Assembly: GCF_900110735.1 (NCBI RefSeq)
Contig: NZ_FOET01000005.1
Span: 62,001 to 126,000 of the forward strand
Direction of reading: 5' to 3'
Source: Streptomyces radiopugnans
Lineage (GTDB): Bacteria > Actinomycetota > Actinomycetes > Streptomycetales > Streptomycetaceae
DNA: 64,000 bases
Shown here: piece by piece, positions 33,111 through 42,266 of the stretch
Layout: every line of letters begins with the position of its first letter
How positions within the stretch are numbered: position 1 is the stretch's first letter
Notes under the pieces: model-generated
What the model was told of the DNA's origin: nothing
What the model saw: only the letters and a program-made list of their open reading frames with translations
The model's database searches: none
Translations under genes and position numbers: made by a program

Positions 33111-33607
33111 TGGGCGGCTCGGGCTCCGGTCGCGCACCCGGATCCGGCCCCCGCTCCGGTCCCGGCCCCCGTACGATCCGCGCCGCGGGCTGCGTGCTGT
33201 GGCGCCGTACGCGCTCCGGCGCGGGGGCGGGCGAAGGGGCGTCCGCAGAGGGCGCGGGCATCGAGATCGCGCTCGTCCACCGCCCCAAGTGGGACGACTG
33301 GTCGCACCCCAAGGGCAAGCTCAAGCCGGGCGAGGCGGCCCTGCCCGCGGCGGTGCGCGAGGTGCGCGAGGAGACCGGCATGTCCTGCACCCCGGGCGCG
33401 GTGCTGCCCACCATGCGCTACGAGACCGGCGGCCGGACCAAGGAGGTCCGCTACTGGGCCGCCGAGGCGACCGGCGGGGCCTTCACGCCCGGCGACGAGG
33501 TGGACCGGCTGCTGTGGCTGGCCCCTCGGGAGGCCCGGCGGCAGCTCACCCAGGAGCAGGACCGGCTGCTCGTCGACGCCCTGCTGGCGGCCCTCCACCT
33601 CGACTGA
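33110..33607 (+). CDS. Nudix hydrolase
   Basis: 165 residues. The Nudix box is GKLKPGEAALPAAVREVREE followed by TGM, matching GX5EX7REUXEEXGU. It hydrolyses a nucleoside diphosphate linked to another moiety. The ATG shares its A with the CHAD stop (TGATG), so it is the third gene of the ppk operon; diphosphoinositol- or Ap4A-type substrates fit the polyphosphate context (inference). The N-terminal 25 residues are Gly/Ser/Arg low complexity. Confidence 0.93.
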   Translation: MGGSGSGRAPGSGPRSGPGPRTIRAAGCVLWRRTRSGAGAGEGASAEGAGIEIALVHRPKWDDWSHPKGKLKPGEAALPAAVREVREETGMSCTPGAVLPTMRYETGGRTKEVRYWAAEATGGAFTPGDEVDRLLWLAPREARRQLTQEQDRLLVDALLAALHLD

Positions 33608-33682
33608 GGAGCGGTCCGGTCTTCCGGAGCACCCCTGAAGCACCTACCCTGACCTGCCTTTTCAATAAACTTGAGTCGGCAC

Positions 33683-33711
33683 TTGTCAATTTTCCTCCCT
33701 GGAGTTATATA
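33683..33711 (+). promoter_or_regulatory. Near-consensus promoter of the Hsp20 gene
   Basis: TTGTCA, 17 bp, TATATA, about 50 nt before the start codon. Unusually close to the vegetative consensus for a Streptomyces promoter. The -35 is preceded by a direct repeat ACTTGAG/ACTTGTC (33669-33687), which may be the regulator's site; it is not the HAIR inverted repeat. Confidence 0.72.
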
Positions 33712-33762
33712 GGAAGTGAAGGGCACAGCAGGATGGAGTGCCAGGGAAGGAGATGACCCGTG

Positions 33763-34185
33763 ATGCTGATGCGCACCGACCCGTTCCGCGAACTCGACCG
33801 CCTCACCGAGCAGCTCCTGGGCACCACGGCCCGCCCGGTCGGAATGCCGATGGACGCCTACCGCTCCGGTGACGACGTCGTGGTCCACTTCGACCTCCCC
33901 GGCGTCGACCCGGAGAGCATCGACCTCGACGTCGAGCGCAACGTCCTGACCGTCCACGCCGAGCGCCGGTGGCTCGGACCGGAGGACGCCGAGCGGATCG
34001 CCGCCGAGCGGCCCACCGGCAAGTTCAGCCGGCAGCTCTTCCTCGGCGACACCCTCGACACCGACCGGATCGACGCCTCGTACGACGCCGGTGTCCTGAC
34101 GCTGCGCATCCCGGTGGCCGAGCAGGCCAAGCCGCGCAAGATCCAGATCAGCGGCGGCTCCGGCAAGAAGGAGCTGACGAGCTGA
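33763..34185 (+). CDS. Hsp20/alpha-crystallin small heat-shock protein
   Basis: 140 residues. The alpha-crystallin domain shows [33 protein letters not shown] and [20 protein letters not shown], then [20 protein letters not shown]. It is an ATP-independent holdase that binds unfolding proteins. The start could be the GTG one codon earlier; AAGGAG lies 7-10 nt before. It has a strong promoter of its own (33683-33711). Similar to Streptomyces Hsp18-type proteins. Confidence 0.95.
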   Translation: MLMRTDPFRELDRLTEQLLGTTARPVGMPMDAYRSGDDVVVHFDLPGVDPESIDLDVERNVLTVHAERRWLGPEDAERIAAERPTGKFSRQLFLGDTLDTDRIDASYDAGVLTLRIPVAEQAKPRKIQISGGSGKKELTS

Positions 34186-34203
34186 CCCCGGGGCTTCGCG
34201 CCC

Positions 34204-35028
34204 TCACGTCCCCTTCCTGCCGCCGCCCGGCGCCAGGGCCTCCCACCGCACGGTGACCTCGCCCTGGCGCCAGCGGCGCGGTCCGTCCACGACCGGCCAG
34301 CCGGCGGCGACCTCCTGCACCGAACGCATCCAGCGCTGCCGCGCGCCCAGCGCGGCGTACGGGGAGGCCGCCGCCCAGGCCCGGTCCATGTCGAGCAGGA
34401 AGGCATGCACCGGCTCACCCGGCACGTTGCGGTGGATGAGCGCCTTGGGCAGCCGTTCGGCCAGGTCGGAGGGGGTGCCCAGGGAGCCGAGCCGGGCCGC
34501 GAACGTCACCGTGCGCGGCCCCTCCGGGCCGATCGCCACCCACACGTGCCGCCGTCCGATCTCGTCGCACGTCCCCTCCACCAGCAGCCCGCCGGGCGCC
34601 AGACGGGCGCGCAGCCGGTCCCAGACGGGGACGACCTCCCGCTCGTCGTACTGGCGCAGCACGTTCGCGGCCCGGATCAGCATGGGCCGCCGCCCGCCCG
34701 GCAGCGGCACCTCGAAACCGCCGCGGGCGAAGACCAGGCCGGGACGCTCGTAGGGGCGGGCCGCCTCGACCCGCGCCGGATCGATCTCGATGCCGACGAC
34801 GCTCACGTCCGGGCACGCCGCCCGCAGCCGCTCCAGCAGCTCGACGGCCGTCCACGGCGCGGCGCCGTACCCCAGGTCCACGGCGACGGGGCCGTACGGA
34901 TCGGCGGTGCGGCGCAGCGCGGACCCGTGGACGGCGGCGATCCAGCGGTCCATGCGCCGCAGCCGGTTCGGATTCGTCGTTCCCCGCGTGACGGTCCCCA
35001 CGGGCCGCTCCGCCCCACGCCTGCCCAT
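34204..35028 (-). CDS. Class I SAM-dependent methyltransferase
   Basis: 274 residues. Motif I is VAVDLGYGAAPWTAVELLER; the acidic residue of motif II is in VVGIEIDP. Other conserved parts are MLIRAANVLRQYDEREVVPV and LAPGGLLVEGTCDEIGRR. The N-terminus (GTTNPNRLRRMDRW) is typical of a conserved Streptomyces family next to mshA. The methyl acceptor is not known. It converges on the Hsp20 gene and diverges from mshA. Confidence 0.88.
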   Translation of the reverse strand: MGRRGAERPVGTVTRGTTNPNRLRRMDRWIAAVHGSALRRTADPYGPVAVDLGYGAAPWTAVELLERLRAACPDVSVVGIEIDPARVEAARPYERPGLVFARGGFEVPLPGGRRPMLIRAANVLRQYDEREVVPVWDRLRARLAPGGLLVEGTCDEIGRRHVWVAIGPEGPRTVTFAARLGSLGTPSDLAERLPKALIHRNVPGEPVHAFLLDMDRAWAAASPYAALGARQRWMRSVQEVAAGWPVVDGPRRWRQGEVTVRWEALAPGGGRKGT

Positions 35029-35169
35029 GCCGGCAACCCTACGGTCTCCCGCCGCGGCCCCGTCCGCCCGCTCCCGTCCGCTCCCCCCGCTCCCCGCCCG
35101 TCCGCGCGGGTGACCGCCGGTGTCCGCGCCGCGCCCTCGCGTCACGGTTTGGCAAAGCGGGCAGGAGCG

Positions 35170-35195
35170 GGAAGGGAACGGCCCCGGCCGGTGTT
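35170..35195 (+). promoter_or_regulatory. Candidate sigma-R-type promoter of mshA
   Basis: GGAAG, 18 bp, GTT, fitting the SigR consensus GGAAT-N18/19-GTT apart from the last -35 base, 66 nt before the mshA start. mshA belongs to the thiol-stress regulon in S. coelicolor, which supports the reading. A direct repeat GTTGACGC GTTGACGC covers the -10. Confidence 0.45.
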
Positions 35196-35260
35196 GACGC
35201 GTTGACGCCCCCAGAGAGCGGACCGTCGCTCGGCGTCCCGTCCCCGAGGAGGCAGCGCAG

Positions 35261-36580
35261 GTGAGCCCGCACCACACCAGGCTCGGTCGGCGGCTGCACC
35301 GGTTCACGCGACGGCCCCGCCGCGTGGCCATGCTCAGCGTCCACACCTCGCCACTGCACCAGCCCGGCACCGGCGACGCCGGCGGCATGAACGTCTACAT
35401 CGTCGAGCTGGCCAGGCAGCTCGCCGCCCAGGGCACCGAGGTCGAGGTCTTCACCCGCGCCACCACCGGCGGGCTCCCGCCCGCCGTCGAGCTCGCCCCC
35501 GGCGTACTGGTGCGGCACGTGGACGCCGGCCCCTACGAGGGGCTCGCCAAGGAGGATCTGCCCGCCCAGCTGTGCGCCTTCACCCACGGCGTGATGCGCG
35601 CCTGGGCCCGCCACCGGCCCGGCCACTACGACCTGGTCCACTCCCACTACTGGCTCTCCGGCCACGTCGGCTGGCTCGCCGCCGAACGCTGGGGCGTCCC
35701 CCTGGTGCACGCCATGCACACCATGGCCAAGGTCAAGAACGCCGCCCTCGCCGAGGGCGACACCCCCGAGCCCCCCGCCCGCGTCATCGGCGAGACGCAG
35801 ATCGTACGGGCCGCCGACCGGCTCATCGCCAACACCGCCGAGGAGGCGGGCGAGCTCGTCCACCACTACGGCGCCGACCCCGCCCGCACGGCCGTCGTCC
35901 ACCCCGGCGTCAACCTCGACCGCTTCCGCCCCGCCGACGGCCGCGCCGCCGCCCGCGCCCGCCTGGGCCTGCCGCAGGACGCCTTCATCCCCCTGTTCGC
36001 CGGGCGGATACAGCCGCTCAAGGCCCCCGACGTCCTGCTGCGCGCCACCCGCCTGCTGCTGGACGAGGACCCCTCGCTGCGCGAACGCCTCGTCGTCCCC
36101 GTCGTCGGCGGACCCAGCGGCAGCGGGCTGGCCAAGCCCGAGCAGCTCCAGAAGCTCGCCGCCCGCCTGGGCATCACCGACGTGGTGCGCTTCCGCCCGC
36201 CGGTCGGCCAGGAACTCCTGGCCGACTGGTACCGAGCGGCGAGCGTGCTGGTGATGCCCTCCCACAGCGAGTCCTTCGGCCTGGTCGCCGTCGAGGCGCA
36301 GGCGTGCGGCACCCCCGTCGTCGCCGCGTCCGTCGGCGGGCTGCCGGTGGCGGTGCGCGACGGGGTCAGCGGCCTCCTCGTCGACGGCCACGAGCCGGCC
36401 GGCTACGCGCGGGCGCTGCGGCGGCTGATCGACGACCGGGAGCTGGCGGCCCGCATGGGCGAGGCCGCGGCCCGCCACGCGAGCGGCTTCGGCTGGGACA
36501 CCGCCGCCGCCGCCACCGCCGAGGTGTACGCCGAAGCGATGGCCGGACGCCGCCGTCACCTACGATCGGCGCATGGGTGA
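35261..36580 (+). CDS. mshA: D-inositol-3-phosphate glycosyltransferase
   Basis: 439 residues from GTG, GT-B fold, GT4 family. MshA-specific segments are [31 protein letters not shown] and [17 protein letters not shown]; the donor-binding EX7E region is [20 protein letters not shown]. It joins UDP-GlcNAc to inositol-1-phosphate, the first step of mycothiol synthesis. The basic N-terminus ([15 protein letters not shown]) precedes the first beta strand. The next gene starts inside its 3' end. Confidence 0.97.
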   Translation: MSPHHTRLGRRLHRFTRRPRRVAMLSVHTSPLHQPGTGDAGGMNVYIVELARQLAAQGTEVEVFTRATTGGLPPAVELAPGVLVRHVDAGPYEGLAKEDLPAQLCAFTHGVMRAWARHRPGHYDLVHSHYWLSGHVGWLAAERWGVPLVHAMHTMAKVKNAALAEGDTPEPPARVIGETQIVRAADRLIANTAEEAGELVHHYGADPARTAVVHPGVNLDRFRPADGRAAARARLGLPQDAFIPLFAGRIQPLKAPDVLLRATRLLLDEDPSLRERLVVPVVGGPSGSGLAKPEQLQKLAARLGITDVVRFRPPVGQELLADWYRAASVLVMPSHSESFGLVAVEAQACGTPVVAASVGGLPVAVRDGVSGLLVDGHEPAGYARALRRLIDDRELAARMGEAAARHASGFGWDTAAAATAEVYAEAMAGRRRHLRSAHG

Positions 36581-37094
36581 CAAGCGCGACGACAACGGCG
36601 GTGACGCGACCGCGAAGGCCAGGGCCGCGATCGAGCAGGCGCTGCGGGAAGCCGAGCTGAAGTGGGAGAGCCCGTCCGACGGCAACTACGTCGTCACACT
36701 GCCGGGCACCCGCAAGCTCTCCACGACCTGCTCCCTGATCGTCGGCAGGCACTCCCTGTCCGTCAACGCCTTCGTCGTCCGCCGCCCGGACGAGAACCAC
36801 GCCGAGGTCCACCGCTGGCTGCTGGAGCGCAACACCCGCCTGTACGGCCTGGGTTACGCCATCGACAGCCTCGGCGACGTCTACCTCGTGGGGAAGCTGC
36901 CGCTGTCGGCCGTCACCCCCGAGGAGGTGGACCGGCTGCTCGGCGTGGTCGTGGAGAACGCCGACGGTGCGTTCAACACCCTGCTGGAGATGGGTTTCGC
37001 CACCTCCATCCGCAAGGAGTATGCCTGGCGGACCTCCCGCGGCGAGTCCACGCGCAACCTGGAGGCGTTCGCGCACCTGCTGCGCGACGAGTGA
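36573..37094 (+). CDS. YbjN-domain protein
   Basis: 173 residues. The YbjN fold (type III secretion chaperone-like) is seen in [39 protein letters not shown] and [20 protein letters not shown]. Members have no established activity. It overlaps mshA by 8 nt, so it is co-translated and may assist that pathway, but this is only context. Confidence 0.9.
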   Translation: MGDKRDDNGGDATAKARAAIEQALREAELKWESPSDGNYVVTLPGTRKLSTTCSLIVGRHSLSVNAFVVRRPDENHAEVHRWLLERNTRLYGLGYAIDSLGDVYLVGKLPLSAVTPEEVDRLLGVVVENADGAFNTLLEMGFATSIRKEYAWRTSRGESTRNLEAFAHLLRDE

Positions 37095-37383
37095 GCGGAC
37101 GGGCGGGGGACGGGTCGGCCGGCGGGAACACCGCGGAACCGCACGGCGGAACCGGACCGCGGGACCGCACGGCGGAATCACAGCACGGAACCACGCCGCG
37201 GACGGCACCGCGGGATCGGGACGCCCCGGCGCCCATGTGGCGGAAGCCCATGCGCCGGGGCGTTCCTGTGTACGGCGCGGACATTGCCGGTGCACACGGG
37301 TGAGGCGACGCTGCCAGGCATCACCACCGTGAGCCGGCCACCCGCCGGTGGCCCGTACAGACCCGCCGAGGAGCCCTCCCGCC
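37095..37383. other. Intergenic region before the ABC importer operon
   Basis: Contains a 14-bp direct repeat ACCGCACGGCGGAA at 37138-37151 and 37164-37177 within a stretch of GCGGAACC-type low complexity. The region must hold the promoter of the importer operon; no clear -35/-10 was seen. Confidence 0.4.
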
Positions 37384-38625
37384 ATGCGCAGACCCGCCAT
37401 CACCTCCCTCGCCGCGGCAGCCGTGGCAGCCGCACTCGCCACCTCCTGCTCCAGCCCCGGCACCGCTGCCTCCGGCGGCGAGGGAGCCGAGGAGGTCGAG
37501 GTCGCCCTGATCACCTCCACCAGCGGCCCGCTGGCCTCCTACGGCGAGCAGTACCTGAGGGGCTTCGAAGCCGGACTCGACCACGCCACCGGCGGCACCG
37601 GGAAGATCGACGGCGTCGAGATCAAGGTGAGCAGGTACGACGACGGCGGCGACCCCGCCAAGGGCGTCTCGCTGGCCAAGAAGAGCGCCGGCCAGGGCGT
37701 GCGGATCATCGCCGGCACGGCCGCCTCCGGCGTGGCCACCCAGATCGCGCCGGTCGCCGCCCAGAACAAGGTCCTCTACATCTCCGGCCCCGCCGCCACC
37801 GACGCCCTGACCGGCGCGAACAAGTACACCTTCCGCTCCGGGCGCCAGACCTTCCAGGACGTGGCCACCGCCCAGCGGATCCTCGAGGCCCAGGAGGGCG
37901 GCGAGGCGGGTGAGGACGGCAAGAGCGGCAAGGGCGGCAAGGGCGGCAAGGGGAGGAAGGTCGTCGTCCTCGCCCAGGACAACGCCTTCGGCCAGGCCAA
38001 CGTCGCCGCCGTGGAGAGCGTGCTCGGCACCGGCGGCACCACCGTGGACTCCGTCCTCGCCCCGCCCAGCGCCACCGACCTCACCCCAACCGCCACCAAG
38101 GTCAAGGCCGCCGGGCCCGACATGGTCTTCGTCGCCTGGGCCGGCGACACCGCCCAGTCGATGTGGACCACCCTCGACCAGCAGGGCGTGCTCGACGCCG
38201 CCACCGTCGTCACCGGACTCGACAGCCGCGCCAGCTACCCCGTCTTCGGCAAGGCCCGCGACAAGGTCACCCTCCTGGCCCACTACGTGCCCGGCGCCAT
38301 CGACAACCCCGAGGCGAAGGCCGTCGAGGAGTACTTCGGGAAGAAGGGCTGGAAGACCGACCTGTTCACCCCCGACGGCTTCAACGCCGCCCAGATGGTC
38401 GCCCAGGCCGTCCGCGAGGCCGGAGCCGACGGCGACACCGACGCCATGGTCAAGGCCCTGGAGGGCCACACCTTCGCGGGCATCAAGGGCGAGAACACCG
38501 TCCGCGCGGGCGACCACGCGCTGCTCCAGCCCATGTTCCAGGCGGAGTTCGACGGCGACGCGCCGAAGGTCGTCCAGACCCTCGACGCCCGGGAAGTCGC
38601 CCCCGCCGAGAAGAAGATCGGCTGA
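37384..38625 (+). CDS. Branched-chain-type ABC importer, substrate-binding lipoprotein
   Basis: 413 residues. The signal peptide ends in a lipobox-like ALATSC, giving an anchored lipoprotein. The mature part is a type I periplasmic-binding fold of the Leu/Ile/Val family (VALITSTSGPLASYGEQYLR, IIAGTAASGVATQIAP, VLAQDNAFGQANVAAV, HYVPGAIDNPEAKAVEEYFG). A surface insert GKSGKGGKGGKGRK at about residues 188-202 is unusual. The ligand may be an amino acid, urea/amide or aromatic acid. First gene of a six-gene coupled operon. Confidence 0.94.
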   Translation: MRRPAITSLAAAAVAAALATSCSSPGTAASGGEGAEEVEVALITSTSGPLASYGEQYLRGFEAGLDHATGGTGKIDGVEIKVSRYDDGGDPAKGVSLAKKSAGQGVRIIAGTAASGVATQIAPVAAQNKVLYISGPAATDALTGANKYTFRSGRQTFQDVATAQRILEAQEGGEAGEDGKSGKGGKGGKGRKVVVLAQDNAFGQANVAAVESVLGTGGTTVDSVLAPPSATDLTPTATKVKAAGPDMVFVAWAGDTAQSMWTTLDQQGVLDAATVVTGLDSRASYPVFGKARDKVTLLAHYVPGAIDNPEAKAVEEYFGKKGWKTDLFTPDGFNAAQMVAQAVREAGADGDTDAMVKALEGHTFAGIKGENTVRAGDHALLQPMFQAEFDGDAPKVVQTLDAREVAPAEKKIG

Positions 38626-38630
38626 CGGCT

Positions 38631-39392
38631 GTGTCACCTGTCCTCGAACTGAGCGGGCTGAGCTGGTCCGTCGGTGCGGCGACCATCGTCGACGGGATCG
38701 AACTGGCCGTGGAGGAAGGCGAGTTCGTCGCCGTCATCGGACCCAACGGCGCCGGCAAGACCTCCCTGTTCAACCTCGTCTCCGGCATCACCCGCCCCAC
38801 CGGCGGCACCGTCCGCCTGGACGGCGCCGACATCACCGGCCTGCCGCCCCACCGCCGCGCCCGCCGCGGACTGGGCCGCACCTTCCAGTCCTCCTCCGTC
38901 TTCCCGACCATGACCGTCGCCGGGCACGTCGCCCTGGCCGCCCGCGCGGCCGGCGCGAAGCGGGTCGCGGAGGACGGGGAGGGCGTGCGGGCCGTACTGG
39001 AGCGCGTACGGCTGGCCCGGCGCGCCGGCGACCTCGCCGGGGGGCTGTCCCACGGCGACAAGCGCAAGCTGGAGCTCGCCGTGCTGCTCGCCCCCACCCT
39101 CGCGCAAGGGGGCTCCGGCCCCTCCCCGGGCGGCCCCCGTCTGATGCTCCTGGACGAGCCCATGGCGGGCGTCGCCGCCGAGGAGGTCGGCGAGCTGACC
39201 GACGTCATCCGCACCCTCCACCGCACCGAGGGCCGCACCGTGCTGATGGTCGAGCACCACATGGACATCCTGCTCGGCCTCGCCGACCGGGTGGCCGTGA
39301 TGCACCACGGCACCCTGCTGGCCACCGGCACGCCCGACGCGGTGATGGCCGACCCGACCGTCCAGGAGGCGTACGTGGGGGAGGAACTGTGA
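38631..39392 (+). CDS. ABC importer ATPase (LivG type)
   Basis: 253 residues from GTG, 5 nt after the preceding stop. Walker A GPNGAGKTS, signature LSHGDKRKLE (the LivG variant), Walker B LMLLDEPMAG and H-loop VEHHMD are intact. An insert ALAQGGSGPSPGGPR lies just before Walker B. It pairs with the next gene to form the nucleotide-binding dimer. Confidence 0.95.
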   Translation: MSPVLELSGLSWSVGAATIVDGIELAVEEGEFVAVIGPNGAGKTSLFNLVSGITRPTGGTVRLDGADITGLPPHRRARRGLGRTFQSSSVFPTMTVAGHVALAARAAGAKRVAEDGEGVRAVLERVRLARRAGDLAGGLSHGDKRKLELAVLLAPTLAQGGSGPSPGGPRLMLLDEPMAGVAAEEVGELTDVIRTLHRTEGRTVLMVEHHMDILLGLADRVAVMHHGTLLATGTPDAVMADPTVQEAYVGEEL

Positions 39393-40246
39393 GCACGAAC
39401 CCCGAAGCGGGCTCCGGAACGGACCCCGGACCGTCCCCCGTCCTGTCCGTGCGCGACCTGCGGGTGCGCATCGGCCAGTCCAGCATCCTCCAGGGCGTCG
39501 GCTTCGACGTCGCCCCCACCGGCACCACCGCCCTGCTGGGCCGCAACGGCGTCGGCAAGACCACCACCGTCCGCGCCGTACTGGGCCTGCTGCCCGAGGG
39601 CGGCGAGGTCACCGGCGGCACCGTCCGCCTGGACGGCGCGGACGTCACCGGCCACCGCACCCACACCGTGGTGCGGCGCGGCGTCGGCTACGTGCCCGAG
39701 GACCGCGGGGTGTTCGGCTCCCTCACCGTCGCCGAGAACCTCGCCCTCGCCGAACGCGGCTCCGGCCCCCACCACTACGACCTGGTCCACGACCTCTTCC
39801 CCGAGCTGAAGACCCGGCGCGGGCAGCGCGCCGGTACCCTCTCCGGCGGTCAGCAGCAGATGGTCGCCCTCGCCCGCGCCCTGCTCAACGACAACCGCCT
39901 GGTCATCGTCGACGAGCCGACCAAGGGGCTCGCGCCCCGCGTCGTCACCGAGGTCGCCGAGGTCCTCCGGCGCGCCGCAGAACGCGTCCCGGTTCTGCTC
40001 GTCGAGCAGAACCTGGCCGTCGTACGCCGGCTGGCGCGCGACGCCGTGGTGCTGGACGCGGGCCGCACCGTCCACACCGGCGACGCGGCCGCCCTCCTGA
40101 CCGACCGCGAACTCACCACGAGCCTGCTCGGCGTCGGACGCCACGAGCGGCCCGGGCAGGCCGGAGGGCAACCCGGGGAGCAGTCCGGGGAGCAGTCCGG
40201 GGAGCAGGGACAGCGCGAGCACGCGACCAAGGAGACCACCCCATGA
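39389..40246 (+). CDS. ABC importer ATPase (LivF type)
   Basis: 285 residues. Walker A GRNGVGKTT, signature LSGGQQQM, Walker B LVIVDEPTKG. GTGA overlap with the previous gene. The C-terminus carries a short repeat (PGEQSGEQSGEQGQ) encoded by 12-bp DNA repeats at 40177-40208, absent from ordinary LivF proteins. Confidence 0.95.
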   Translation: MSTNPEAGSGTDPGPSPVLSVRDLRVRIGQSSILQGVGFDVAPTGTTALLGRNGVGKTTTVRAVLGLLPEGGEVTGGTVRLDGADVTGHRTHTVVRRGVGYVPEDRGVFGSLTVAENLALAERGSGPHHYDLVHDLFPELKTRRGQRAGTLSGGQQQMVALARALLNDNRLVIVDEPTKGLAPRVVTEVAEVLRRAAERVPVLLVEQNLAVVRRLARDAVVLDAGRTVHTGDAAALLTDRELTTSLLGVGRHERPGQAGGQPGEQSGEQSGEQGQREHATKETTP

Positions 40247-41115
40247 GCACGCTGGTCCTGCTCACCCTCACCGGACTGGGCCTGGGCGCCCTGTACTTCC
40301 TCATCGCCTCCGGCCTCGCCCTGATCTTCGGCCTGATGGACGTCCTCAACTTCGCCCACGGCGCCTTCCTCACCGTCTCGGCGTACGCGGCCTGGCGCAC
40401 CGCCGAGACCGTCGGCGGCACGGGCGGGCTGGCACTGGCCGTGCTGGTCGGCACCGCCACCGGCGCACTGCTGGCGATCGTCGTCGAACTCGTCCTCATC
40501 CGCCGCCTCTACGGGCGCCCCCGCGAGCAGATCCTGGTCACCGTCGGCCTCTCGCTGGCCATCCCCGCGCTCGTCCAGGCCGTCTGGGGCGCGGACTCCC
40601 GGCCCTTCCCCGTCCCCGACGCGCTGTCGGGCACCGTCTCGGTGCTGGGCGCGCAGGTGCCGGTCAGCCGTTTCGTGCTGATCGCGGTGGCCCTCGCGGT
40701 ACTGGCGGCCGTCACCCTCTTCCTCTCCCGCACCCGCTACGGGCTGATCGTGCGGGCGGGCGTGGAGGACCGGGCGATGGTCACCGCCCTGGGCATCGAC
40801 GTCACCCGCGCCTTCACCCTCGTCTTCGCCATCGGCGGCGCCCTCGCCGGGCTGGCGGGCGTCCTCGGCGGGCTCTACTTCGGCTCGCTCTCCCCCCACC
40901 AGGGCACCTCGCTGCTGGTGTTCGCCTTCGTCGTGGTGGTCATCGGCGGCATGGGCTCCATCCCCGGCGTGGCGCTCTCCGCGCTCGCCGTCGGCCTGGT
41001 GCAGCAGTACGCCAACTACTACGTCGACGGCTACGGCGACTTCGCCGTCGTCGTGCTGCTCGCGGCCGTCGTCCTGGCCCGCCCCGCCCCCCGACTCGCA
41101 GGAGGAGTCGCATGA
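40243..41115 (+). CDS. ABC importer permease (LivH type)
   Basis: 290 residues, about 8 membrane helices. The LivH signatures FGLMDVLNFAHGAFLTVSAY, YGRPREQILVTVGLSLAIPA and VVVVIGGMGSIPGVALSALA are clear. ATGA overlap with the ATPase gene. Confidence 0.95.
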   Translation: MSTLVLLTLTGLGLGALYFLIASGLALIFGLMDVLNFAHGAFLTVSAYAAWRTAETVGGTGGLALAVLVGTATGALLAIVVELVLIRRLYGRPREQILVTVGLSLAIPALVQAVWGADSRPFPVPDALSGTVSVLGAQVPVSRFVLIAVALAVLAAVTLFLSRTRYGLIVRAGVEDRAMVTALGIDVTRAFTLVFAIGGALAGLAGVLGGLYFGSLSPHQGTSLLVFAFVVVVIGGMGSIPGVALSALAVGLVQQYANYYVDGYGDFAVVVLLAAVVLARPAPRLAGGVA

Positions 41116-42266
41116 CGACCTCCCCGGCTTCCCCGGCCGCCGCACCGTCCTCATCCGGCGAGCGACCCGCGTCCACCGCCACCGGGCCCGCCGGAACCAC
41201 CGGACCCGCCGCCCGGTCCGCCCGACGGTGGCGGGGCCTGCTCGCCCCGGCCGCCGTGCTGGCCGCCCTGGCCCTGCTGCCGTACTCCGCCCTGGAGATC
41301 CCGGTACTGCTCGACGGCCCGGTCAACTCGCCCGGATCGCTCCAACTGCTGGCCCTGTGCCTGGTGTTCGGCGGACTCGCCCTCGGCTACGACCTGATGT
41401 TCGGCCGCACCGGCCTGCTCTCCTTCGGCCACGCCCTCTACGTCGCCGGCGGCGCGTACGGCACCCAGCTCGCCATGACCGAACTGGGCCTGGGCCTCTT
41501 CCCCGCCATCGGGCTGGCCCTGGCCGGCGGCACCGCCGCCGCCGTGCTCCTGGGCGCCGTCTCGCTGCGCGGGCTGGCGCTGGGCGGCATCGGCTTCGCC
41601 ATGGTCACCCTCGCCTTCGCCCAGGCCGGCTCGATCTGGGTGCAGCGCAACCCGGGCGGCCTGACCGGCGGTGAGGAGGGCCTGCCGCTGCACACCGACG
41701 GGGTGCCCGCCGCGCTGGTCGGCGTGGAGAACACCGCCAACGTCTACTGGCTGGCCCTGGCCTACCTCGCCCTGACGGCCGCCGTGGTGTGGACGGCCGT
41801 GGCCCGGCCGGTCGGCAGGGTCTGGCAGGGCATCCGCGACAACGAGCAGCGGGTCTCCGTCCTCGGCTACGACCCGTTCCGCCACAAGCTCGGCGTCTTC
41901 GTCCTGGCCTCCGCCCTCGGCGTGCTGGGCGGCGCGCTGCACCTGCTGGTCACGGCGGGTGCCACCCCGCGCTCCAGCACCCCGGAGTTCACCCTCACCC
42001 TGCTGGTGATGGTCGTCCTGGGCGGCAGCGGCACCCGCTGGGGCCCGCTGATCGGCGGGGTGCTGTTCACCTTCCTCGACCAGCGGCTCGCGGTGCTGGC
42101 GAGTTCGGACCTGGTGCACGGGCTGCCGGGCGCCCTGCGCGCGCCGCTGTCGGAGCCGATGGTGATCCTCGGCACGCTGTTCGTGATCGCGGTGTACGCG
42201 GCGCCGGGCGGCATCGCGTCGATACGGCGCTCGCTGACCTGGCGGAGGGGAGAGGAGACCCGATGA
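41112..42266 (+). CDS. ABC importer permease (LivM type)
   Basis: 384 residues, about 9-10 membrane helices after a Ser/Pro/Ala-rich cytosolic N-terminus. LivM signatures: MFGRTGLLSFGHALYVAGGA, RNPGGLTGGEEGL, IRDNEQRVSVLGYDPFRHKL and MVVLGGSGTRWGPLIGGVLF. ATGA overlap with LivH. Confidence 0.95.
   Translation: MTTSPASPAAAPSSSGERPASTATGPAGTTGPAARSARRWRGLLAPAAVLAALALLPYSALEIPVLLDGPVNSPGSLQLLALCLVFGGLALGYDLMFGRTGLLSFGHALYVAGGAYGTQLAMTELGLGLFPAIGLALAGGTAAAVLLGAVSLRGLALGGIGFAMVTLAFAQAGSIWVQRNPGGLTGGEEGLPLHTDGVPAALVGVENTANVYWLALAYLALTAAVVWTAVARPVGRVWQGIRDNEQRVSVLGYDPFRHKLGVFVLASALGVLGGALHLLVTAGATPRSSTPEFTLTLLVMVVLGGSGTRWGPLIGGVLFTFLDQRLAVLASSDLVHGLPGALRAPLSEPMVILGTLFVIAVYAAPGGIASIRRSLTWRRGEETR

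Noticed and set aside
33669..33690. HspR (HAIR) site before the Hsp20 gene
   Set aside because: HAIR is an inverted repeat CTTGAGT-N7-ACTCAAG; here the second half is in direct orientation.
37910..40246. A 778-codon plus-strand frame covering two importer genes
   Set aside because: Only its last 285 codons (from the GTG at 39389) are protein-like; the rest is a shifted shadow rich in Pro/Arg/Ser.
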